Below, piece by piece: positions 57,670 to 64,000 of a stretch of 64,000 bases of DNA. The DNA lies in assembly GCF_900100495.1 (NCBI RefSeq), contig NZ_FNCT01000002.1:372001-436000 (forward strand), given 5' to 3'. Numbering within the stretch: the stretch's first letter is position 1; every line of letters begins with the position of its first letter. The DNA comes from Pseudomonas benzenivorans. GTDB taxonomy: Bacteria > Pseudomonadota > Gammaproteobacteria > Pseudomonadales > Pseudomonadaceae. Under the pieces are notes generated by a model. That model ran no database searches, was not told where the DNA came from, and saw only the letters and a list, made by a program, of their open reading frames with translations. The position numbers and the translations under genes are program-made.

Positions 57670-60315
57670 ATGCAAGACCTCGATCCCGTCGAAACCCAGG
57701 AATGGCTGGACGCCCTTGAATCCGTCCTCGACCGTGAAGGTGAAGACCGCGCGCACTACCTGATGACCCGCATGGGCGAGCTGGCCACCCGCAGTGGTTC
57801 CCAGTTGCCCTACGCCATCACCACGCCTTACCGCAACACCATCCCGCTGACCCACGAAGCACGCATGCCTGGCGACCTGTTCATGGAACGCCGCATTCGC
57901 TCGCTGGTGCGCTGGAATGCCCTGGCCATGGTAATGCGCACCAACCTGCAGGACCCGGACCTGGGCGGCCACATCGGCACCTTCGCCTCCAGCGCGACCC
58001 TCTACGACGTCGGCTTCAACTACTTCTTCCAGGCGCCGAACGAGGAGCACGGCGGCGACCTGATCTTCTTCCAGGGCCACGCCTCGCCCGGCGTCTACGC
58101 CCGCGCCTTCATGGAAGGGCGGATCAGTGAAGAGCAGATGAACAACTTCCGCCAGGAAGTCGATGGCCAAGGCCTGTCGTCCTACCCGCACCCCTGGCTG
58201 ATGCCGGACTTCTGGCAGTTCCCCACCGTGTCCATGGGCCTCGGCCCGATCCAGGCGATCTACCAGGCACGCTTCATGAAGTACCTGGAAGCGCGCGGCT
58301 TCATCCCCGCCGGCAAGCAGAAGGTCTGGTGCTTCATGGGCGACGGCGAGTGCGACGAGCCGGAATCCCTCGGCGCCATCTCCCTGGCCGGCCGCGAGAA
58401 GCTGGACAACCTGATCTTCGTGATCAACTGCAACCTGCAGCGCCTGGACGGCCCGGTGCGCGGCAACGGCAAGATCATCCAGGAACTCGAAGGGGTGTTC
58501 CGCGGCGCCCAGTGGAACGTCAACAAGGTGGTCTGGGGCCGCTTCTGGGACCCGCTGCTGGCCAAGGACACCGACGGCATCCTGCAGCGCCGGATGGACG
58601 AAGTGGTCGACGGCGAATACCAGAACTACAAGGCCAAGGACGGCGCCTTCGTCCGCGAGCACTTCTTCAACAGCCCGGAACTCAAGGCGATGGTCGAAGA
58701 CCTCTCCGACGACGAGATCTGGAAGCTCAACCGTGGCGGCCACGACCCCTACAAGGTCTATGCGGCCTACCACCAGGCGGTCAACCACAGCGGCCAGCCG
58801 ACCGTGGTGCTGGCCAAGACCATCAAGGGCTATGGCACCGGCAGCGGCGAAGCGAAGAACATCGCGCACAACGTCAAGAAGGTCGACGTCGACAGCCTGA
58901 AGAAATTCCGCGACCGCTTCGACATCCCGGTCAAGGACGACGAGCTGGAAAACCTGCCGTTCTTCCGTCCCGAGGAAGGCAGCGCCGAGGCCAAGTACCT
59001 GGCCAAGCGCCGCGCCGCCCTCGGCGGTTTCGTGCCGCAGCGCCGGGTCAACAGCTTCAGCATCCCGACCCCGCCGCTGGAGACCCTCAAGGCCATCCTC
59101 GACGGCTCCGGCGATCGTGAAATTTCCACCACCATGGCCTTCGTGCGGATCCTCTCGCAGCTGATCAAGGACAAGGAGCTGGGCGAGCGCATCGTCCCGA
59201 TCATCCCCGACGAGGCGCGCACCTTCGGCATGGAGGGCATGTTCCGCCAGCTCGGCATCTACTCCTCGGTCGGCCAGCTCTACGAGCCGGTGGACAAGGA
59301 CCAGGTGATGTTCTACCGCGAGGACAAGAAGGGCCAGATCCTCGAGGAAGGCATCAACGAGGCCGGCGCCATGTCCAGCTGGATCGCCGCCGGCACCAGC
59401 TACAGCTGCCACAACCAGCCGATGCTGCCGTTCTACATCTTCTACTCGATGTTCGGCTTCCAGCGCATCGGCGACCTGGCCTGGGCCGCCGGCGACAGCC
59501 GCGCGCGCGGCTTCCTGATCGGCGGCACCGCCGGGCGCACCACGCTGAACGGCGAAGGCCTGCAACACGAGGACGGCCACAGCCACCTGCTGGCCTCGAC
59601 CATCCCCAACTGCCGCACCTACGACCCGACCTACGGCTACGAGCTGGCGGTGATCATCCGCGAAGGCACGCGGCAGATGATCGAAGAACAGCAGAGCATC
59701 TACTACTACATCACCGTGATGAACGAGGCCTACCAGCAGCCGGCCATGCCGGCGGGCGTCGAGCAAGGCATCATCAAGGGCATGTACCTGCTCGAGGAAG
59801 ACAAGAAGGAAGCCGCCCACCACGTGCAGCTGCTCGGTAGCGGCACCATCCTGCGCGAAGTGCGCGAGGCGGCGAAGATCCTCCGCGAGCAGTTCAACGT
59901 CGGCGCCGACGTCTGGAGCGTCACCAGCTTCAACGAACTGCGCCGCGACGGCCTGGCCGTCGAACGCCACAACCGCCTGCATCCGGAGCAGAAGCCGCAG
60001 CAGACCTACGTCGAGCAGTGCCTGAACGGCCGTCACGGCCCGGTCATCGCCAGCACCGACTACATGAAGCTGTTCGCCGACCAGATCCGCCAGTGGGTAC
60101 CGAGCAAGGAATACAAGGTCCTCGGCACCGACGGCTTCGGCCGCAGCGACAGCCGCAAGAAGCTGCGCCACTTCTTCGAGGTGGATCGCAACTGGGTGGT
60201 CCTCGCCGCCCTGGAAGCCCTCGCCGACCGTGGCGATATCGAACCCAAAGTGGTGGCCGAGGCCATCGCCAAGTTCGGCATCGACCCGGAAAAACGCAAC
60301 CCACTGGACTGCTAA
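57670..60315 (+). CDS. aceE: Pyruvate dehydrogenase E1 component
   Basis: An 881-residue homodimeric ThDP-dependent E1 that decarboxylates pyruvate and acetylates the lipoyl group of AceF. The ThDP motif starts FMGDGECDEPESLGAISLAG and closes with FVINCNLQRLDG. EDGHSHLLASTIPNC and YDPTYGYELAVI are characteristic of the homodimeric AceE type. The ATG at 57670 has GGAG upstream. It is followed 11 bp later by aceF, one transcript, with the paired operator upstream. Confidence 0.98.
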   Translation: MQDLDPVETQEWLDALESVLDREGEDRAHYLMTRMGELATRSGSQLPYAITTPYRNTIPLTHEARMPGDLFMERRIRSLVRWNALAMVMRTNLQDPDLGGHIGTFASSATLYDVGFNYFFQAPNEEHGGDLIFFQGHASPGVYARAFMEGRISEEQMNNFRQEVDGQGLSSYPHPWLMPDFWQFPTVSMGLGPIQAIYQARFMKYLEARGFIPAGKQKVWCFMGDGECDEPESLGAISLAGREKLDNLIFVINCNLQRLDGPVRGNGKIIQELEGVFRGAQWNVNKVVWGRFWDPLLAKDTDGILQRRMDEVVDGEYQNYKAKDGAFVREHFFNSPELKAMVEDLSDDEIWKLNRGGHDPYKVYAAYHQAVNHSGQPTVVLAKTIKGYGTGSGEAKNIAHNVKKVDVDSLKKFRDRFDIPVKDDELENLPFFRPEEGSAEAKYLAKRRAALGGFVPQRRVNSFSIPTPPLETLKAILDGSGDREISTTMAFVRILSQLIKDKELGERIVPIIPDEARTFGMEGMFRQLGIYSSVGQLYEPVDKDQVMFYREDKKGQILEEGINEAGAMSSWIAAGTSYSCHNQPMLPFYIFYSMFGFQRIGDLAWAAGDSRARGFLIGGTAGRTTLNGEGLQHEDGHSHLLASTIPNCRTYDPTYGYELAVIIREGTRQMIEEQQSIYYYITVMNEAYQQPAMPAGVEQGIIKGMYLLEEDKKEAAHHVQLLGSGTILREVREAAKILREQFNVGADVWSVTSFNELRRDGLAVERHNRLHPEQKPQQTYVEQCLNGRHGPVIASTDYMKLFADQIRQWVPSKEYKVLGTDGFGRSDSRKKLRHFFEVDRNWVVLAALEALADRGDIEPKVVAEAIAKFGIDPEKRNPLDC

Positions 60316-60326
60316 GGAGCGAAACG

Positions 60327-61988
60327 ATGAGTGAATTGATTCGCGTACCCGACATCGGCAGCGGTGAGGGTGAAGTAATCGAACTGATGGTCAAGGTCGG
60401 CGATCGCATCGAGGCCGACCAGAGCCTGCTGACCCTCGAGTCGGACAAGGCCAGCATGGAAATCCCGGCGCCCAAGGCCGGGGTGATCAAGAGCCTGAAA
60501 GTCAAGCTGGGCGACCGCCTGAAGGAAGGCGACGAACTGCTCGAACTGGAAGTCGAAGGCGCCAGCGCGCCGGCGGCGCAACCGGCGCAGGCCGCAGCGC
60601 CTGCCGCCGCGCCGCAAGCCGCAGCAGCAGCGCCGGTCGCCGCTCCGGCGGCCCCGGTGGCCAGCAGCGTGCAGGACGTCCATGTCCCGGACATCGGCTC
60701 GGCCGGCAAGGCCAAGGTCATCGAAGTGCTGGTCAAGGCCGGCGATACGGTCGAGACCGACCAGTCGCTGATCACCCTGGAATCGGACAAGGCCAGCATG
60801 GAGATCCCCTCGCCGGCCGCCGGCGTGGTGGAAAGCGTCGAGGTCAAGCTGGACGCCGAAGTCGGCACCGGCGACCTGATCCTCAAGCTGAAGGTGGCCG
60901 GCGCGGCCGCCGCAGCTGCACCGGCAGCTGCACCGGCACCGGCAGCAGCTCCTGCGCTGCATACCACCCCGCCCGGCGCGGCGCCGGAAGTGGTCGCCGA
61001 GGTCAACGCCATCGCCAAGCTGGCGGCCGCCGCCGCCAGCGTTGCCCCGCCGACGCTCTCCAGCGGCGCCAGGGTGCATGCCGGCCCGGCGGTACGCCAG
61101 TTGGCCCGCGACTTCGGCGTCGAGCTCGGCGCCATCGGCGGCAGCGGCCCGAAAGGCCGGGTGCTCAAGGAAGACGTGCAGGTCTACGTCAAGGCGATGA
61201 TGCAGAAGGCCAAGGAAGCCCCGAGCGCAGCCGCCGGTGCCACCGGAGGGGCAGGGATTCCGCCGATCCCGGAAGTGGATTTCAGCCGCTTCGGCGAAAT
61301 CGAAGAGGTGGCGATGACCCGCCTGATGCAGGTCGGCGCCGCCAACCTGCACCGCAGCTGGCTCAACGTGCCGCACGTGACCCAGTTCGACTCGGCCGAC
61401 ATCACCGAGCTGGAAGCCTTCCGCGTCGCGCAGAAGGCCGTGGCCGAGAAGGCCGGGGTCAAGCTCACCGTGCTGCCGCTGCTGCTCAAGGCCTGCGCCT
61501 TCCTGCTCAAGGAACTGCCGGACTTCAACAGCTCGCTGGCGCCATCCGGCAAGGCGCTGATCCGCAAGAAGTACGTGCACATCGGCTTCGCCGTGGACAC
61601 CCCGGACGGCCTGCTGGTGCCGGTGATCAAGAACGTCGAGCAGAAGAGCCTGCTGCAGCTGGCCGCCGAGGCCGCCGAACTGGCGGAGAAGGCGCGCACC
61701 AAGAAGCTCTCGGCCGACGCCATGCAGGGCGCCTGCTTCACCATCTCCAGCCTCGGCCACATTGGCGGCACCGGCTTCACGCCGATCGTCAACGCGCCGG
61801 AAGTGGCGATCCTCGGCGTGAGCAAGGCGACCATCCAGCCGGTCTGGGACGGCAAGGCGTTCCAGCCCAAGCTGATGCTGCCGCTGTCGCTGTCCTACGA
61901 CCACCGGGTGATCAACGGCGCCGCTGCCGCGCGCTTCACCAAGCGCCTCGGCGACGTGCTCGGCGACATCCGCACCCTGCTGCTGTAA
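60327..61988 (+). CDS. aceF: Pyruvate dehydrogenase E2 (dihydrolipoyl acetyltransferase)
   Basis: A 553-residue core subunit. Two lipoyl domains carry LESDKASMEIP with lipoyl lysines at 41 and 155, each followed by an Ala/Pro-rich linker. The E1/E3-binding domain is about residues 250-287 (HAGPAVRQLARDFGVELG). The C-terminal catalytic domain ends SYDHRVINGAAAARF: His526 is catalytic, and Asn530 stands where many E2 enzymes have Asp, as I recall for Azotobacter. The ATG at 60327 has AAGGAG upstream. A strong terminator follows. Confidence 0.97.
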   Translation: MSELIRVPDIGSGEGEVIELMVKVGDRIEADQSLLTLESDKASMEIPAPKAGVIKSLKVKLGDRLKEGDELLELEVEGASAPAAQPAQAAAPAAAPQAAAAAPVAAPAAPVASSVQDVHVPDIGSAGKAKVIEVLVKAGDTVETDQSLITLESDKASMEIPSPAAGVVESVEVKLDAEVGTGDLILKLKVAGAAAAAAPAAAPAPAAAPALHTTPPGAAPEVVAEVNAIAKLAAAAASVAPPTLSSGARVHAGPAVRQLARDFGVELGAIGGSGPKGRVLKEDVQVYVKAMMQKAKEAPSAAAGATGGAGIPPIPEVDFSRFGEIEEVAMTRLMQVGAANLHRSWLNVPHVTQFDSADITELEAFRVAQKAVAEKAGVKLTVLPLLLKACAFLLKELPDFNSSLAPSGKALIRKKYVHIGFAVDTPDGLLVPVIKNVEQKSLLQLAAEAAELAEKARTKKLSADAMQGACFTISSLGHIGGTGFTPIVNAPEVAILGVSKATIQPVWDGKAFQPKLMLPLSLSYDHRVINGAAAARFTKRLGDVLGDIRTLLL

Positions 61989-62048
61989 CCCCCGCGGCGG
62001 CCGTGCGCCGCCTCGACCGCGAATTCGAGCACGCCACGCTCGTACCTC

Positions 62049-62078
62049 AGCCCCGCCGATTGGCGGGGCTTTTTTTTT
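62049..62078 (+). terminator. Strong intrinsic terminator after aceEF
   Basis: AGCCCCGCC and GGCGGGGCT form a perfect 9-bp stem with GATT as the loop, followed by eight more T residues. It lies 60 bp past the aceF stop. Confidence 0.95.
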
Positions 62079-62171
62079 GATTTTTCTGCGAATCCACGGG
62101 GCACCCCAGCACTGCATGCCGGAGCGCTGCGGATGCCGTGTCGCATTGCGCGACAGCTGATTCGGCGCAAG

Positions 62172-62185
62172 CTGATGCAGATCAA
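62172..62185 (+). promoter_or_regulatory. ANR/FNR-type box upstream of the CBS-domain gene
   Basis: CTGATGCAGATCAA matches the ANR consensus TTGAT-N4-ATCAA at 9 of 10 positions. Its centre is about 108 bp upstream of the CBS gene start. A weak CATTGT hexamer (62208-62213) is where a -10 should be if the box sits at about -41. Expression under low oxygen is a reasonable inference. Confidence 0.6.
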
Positions 62186-62286
62186 AAACCGCCGCCGGGC
62201 AGCCGCTCATTGTGCAAGGGTCCTGCCTGTGGGCAGCTCCACTAACCGGTTGATGCGCCAGTGCAAGGGCGCAAGGAGACGAGATC

Positions 62287-62745
62287 ATGGCCATTGGCGA
62301 ATACTGCTGTCGCGAAATCGTCGCGGCATCCCCCACCGAGTCGGTTGCCGTCGCCGCGCGGCTGATGCGCGACCACCATGTCGGCGACCTGGTGCTGGTC
62401 GAGCGCACCGACGACGAGGACTTCGTGCCGGTGGGCATCATCACCGACCGCGACATCGTGCTGGACCTGATCGCCAACGACGAGGGCGATCTGAGCCGCA
62501 TGGCCGTCGGCGATTTCCAGCGGCGCGAGCTGATCACGGTAGACGAGCAGGAGGATGTCTTCGCGGTGATCGCCAAGATGCGCCGCGCGGGCGTGCGGCG
62601 TCTGCCGGTGGTCGACGAGCGCGGCATCCTGGTCGGCATCATCGCCGCCGACGACCTGGTCGGGGTCTTGGCCGAGGGCCTGCAGGACCTAGCCCGCCTG
62701 GCCACCTACCAGGGACTGCGAGAGGCGAGCGAGCGGCCGGACTAG
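62287..62745 (+). CDS. Two-CBS-domain protein
   Basis: A 152-residue protein made only of a pair of CBS domains (about 7-70 and 76-138), which together form one adenine-nucleotide-binding Bateman module. The repeats are visible in VAVAARLMRDHHVGDLVLVE then VGIITDRDIV, and in VFAVIAKMRRAGVRRLPVVD then LVGIIAADDLV. It has no catalytic domain, so it probably senses AMP/ATP or NAD-type ligands and regulates another protein. The ANR-like box suggests oxygen control. AAGGAGA precedes the ATG. Confidence 0.92.
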   Translation: MAIGEYCCREIVAASPTESVAVAARLMRDHHVGDLVLVERTDDEDFVPVGIITDRDIVLDLIANDEGDLSRMAVGDFQRRELITVDEQEDVFAVIAKMRRAGVRRLPVVDERGILVGIIAADDLVGVLAEGLQDLARLATYQGLREASERPD

Positions 62746-62775
62746 CCCCGGCCGCAGCGGCGCGCAGCCCCGAGC

Positions 62776-64000
62776 ATGCCCCGTCGTACCCCCGCCCCGC
62801 CGCCCGCGGCAGCGTCTGCCGACGCTCGAGCGGAGGCACGCCGGCTGCCTGCGGTGGCGGTCGACAACGAGCGGATCGCACAGGTATTCGAGGAGATCGC
62901 CGACCTGCTGGAACTGGAGGACGCCAACCCGTTCCGCATCCGCGCCTACCGCAATGCCGCACGCACCGTACGCGCCCAGGAGGTGCCATTCGCCGGCCTG
63001 CTCGCCGCCGGCGTGGCGCTGCCCAAGCTGCCGGGCATCGGTCACGACCTGTCGGAGAAGATCGTCGAAATCGCCCGCACCGACGATTGCGAATTGCTGC
63101 AACGGTTGCGCCGGGAAGTCCCCGCCGGGCTGGCCGAGTTGCTGCACTTGCCCGGCATCGGCCCGAAACGGGTGCGCCAGCTCTATCACGAGCTGGGTGT
63201 CGCTACGCTGCCGGCGCTGCAACAGGCACTGGCGTGCGGCCAGGTACGCCGCTTGCCCGGTTTCGGTGCGCGCCTGGTGGACGGCCTGCGCCAAGCCATC
63301 GGCGCCAAGGCCGCAAGCGAGCGCCGCTACCTGTTGCCGCAAGCCGCCGCCCAGGCCCGCCCCCTGCTGGACTACCTGCAGGGTCTGGCGCAGGTCGAGG
63401 CCGCGGTGATCGCCGGCAGCTACCGGCGCCGGCGTGACACCGTCGGCGACCTGGACATCCTGCTGCAAGCGGATCAGCAGGACAGCCGGGTGATGGCCAG
63501 CGTGCTGCGCTACCCAGCCGTCGAGCGGGTCATGGCCTCCGGCCCGACCCGCGCCAGCCTGCGCCTGCGCGGCGGCATGCAGGTCGATGTACGGATCGTC
63601 GGCGCCGCCAGTTTTGGCGCGGCGCTGCAGTATTTCACCGGCAGCAAGGCGCACGGCATCGCCCTGCGCCGCCGGGCCCGGGCGCAGGGCTGCAAGCTCA
63701 ACGAATACGGCTTGTACCGCAACGGCGAACAGCTGGCCGGGCGCCGCGAAACGGACATCTACCAGGCGCTGGGCCTGCCCTGGATCCCCCCCGAACTGCG
63801 TGAGGACGCCGGCGAGATCGCCGCCGCCGAGCACGGCCGCCTGCCCAGGCTGATCGAGCTCGGCAATCTGCGCGGCGACCTGCACTGCCATACCCGCGCC
63901 AGCGACGGCAGCAACAGCCTGCGCGAGATGGCCCTGGCCGCCCAGCAACACGGCTGGCAGTACCTGGCCATCACCGACCACTCGCGGCGCCTGAGCATCG
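62776..64000 (+). CDS. polX: PolX-family DNA polymerase/3'-5' exonuclease (3' end outside window)
   Basis: About 408 codons of a family X polymerase with a C-terminal PHP domain, a repair polymerase and exonuclease. The helix-hairpin-helix region (KLPGIGHDLSEKI, LHLPGIGPKRVRQLYH, RLPGFGARLVDGL) leads to the nucleotidyltransferase motif GSYRRRRDTVGDLDILL with Asp225 and Asp227. The PHP domain starts RGDLHCHTRASDG with His370 and His372. The stop lies beyond the window. I used the ATG at 62776, which adds about 26 residues before the conserved start; a GTG at 62854 fits the family better, but neither has a clear ribosome site. Confidence 0.88.
   Translation, partial: MPRRTPAPPPAAASADARAEARRLPAVAVDNERIAQVFEEIADLLELEDANPFRIRAYRNAARTVRAQEVPFAGLLAAGVALPKLPGIGHDLSEKIVEIARTDDCELLQRLRREVPAGLAELLHLPGIGPKRVRQLYHELGVATLPALQQALACGQVRRLPGFGARLVDGLRQAIGAKAASERRYLLPQAAAQARPLLDYLQGLAQVEAAVIAGSYRRRRDTVGDLDILLQADQQDSRVMASVLRYPAVERVMASGPTRASLRLRGGMQVDVRIVGAASFGAALQYFTGSKAHGIALRRRARAQGCKLNEYGLYRNGEQLAGRRETDIYQALGLPWIPPELREDAGEIAAAEHGRLPRLIELGNLRGDLHCHTRASDGSNSLREMALAAQQHGWQYLAITDHSRRLSI

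Noticed and set aside
57619..60171. 850-codon minus-strand open frame opposite aceE
   Set aside because: It mirrors the aceE codons exactly and shows no domain; long antisense frames are normal opposite highly biased genes.
60580..60970. Ala/Pro-rich tracts in aceF as tandem repeats of interest
   Set aside because: They are the normal flexible linkers between lipoyl domains of E2 proteins.

Overview
The window is a high-GC, gene-dense stretch of a Pseudomonas chromosome. Gene content and order follow, as far as I recall it, the P. aeruginosa PAO1 segment PA4954 to PA5016 (motA through aceF). Inserted, missing and replaced genes show it is a different Pseudomonas species. No rRNA, tRNA, IS element, prophage or CRISPR array was seen. 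Most gene assignments rest on conserved motifs in the translations plus this shared order. PA numbers and locus comparisons are from memory.

Layout. (1) 1-7916: the start of motA (minus strand, cut by the window edge, behind a sigma-28-type promoter), then an HDOD protein, rhdA, psd, a PilZ-like protein and fimX on the plus strand. (2) 7962-10888: serB divergent from an Smp/AhpA-family membrane protein, the same pairing as in E. coli. (3) 10903-22843, minus strand: a long run read from nudF through a DUF1249 gene, cpdA, yqiA, parE, an exported phytase-like esterase, a membrane aspartyl protease and parC into an Mla/Pqi-type lipid ABC transporter. Many junctions overlap. (4) 22941-26743: thiC with a TPP riboswitch leader, divergent from a tolC-type outer-membrane channel gene followed by a clear terminator. 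(5) 26838-38642: waaA (Kdo transferase), a LysR/SMR efflux pair, a small oxidoreductase operon, a Nudix-like protein, two adjacent acyl-CoA dehydrogenases, and hldE and msbA. (6) 38826-53354: the lipopolysaccharide core and O-antigen ligation locus. A kinase-like gene and waaL (plus) face a minus-strand operon waaF-waaC-waaG-waaP-wapP-tandem kinase-carbamoyltransferase-wapH-acetyltransferase-ssg-DUF6625-wapR. (7) 53463-62078: ilvE and glnE (minus), then aceE-aceF (plus) behind a paired operator, ending in a strong terminator. (8) 62287-64000: a CBS-domain protein behind an ANR-like box, and the start of polX.

How the genes work together. WaaA adds Kdo to lipid A. HldE makes the ADP-heptose used by WaaC and WaaF. 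WaaG and WapH extend the outer core, WapR adds the sugar that accepts O antigen, and the kinases phosphorylate heptose. The carbamoyltransferase and possibly the acetyltransferase decorate the core. MsbA flips lipid A-core and WaaL ligates O antigen. The stretch at about 38.8-44.2 kb looks less GC-rich than the genes either side and carries the strain-variable genes.

The most interesting points are: a kinase-fold protein whose catalytic Asp is Ser; a second acyl-CoA dehydrogenase that ends without the catalytic Glu; a degenerate Nudix box; a 19-bp perfect hairpin over the wapR stop codon; the altered LPS decoration genes; and the operator pairs upstream of aceE and the CBS gene. I found no clearly new multi-gene defence or mobile system.
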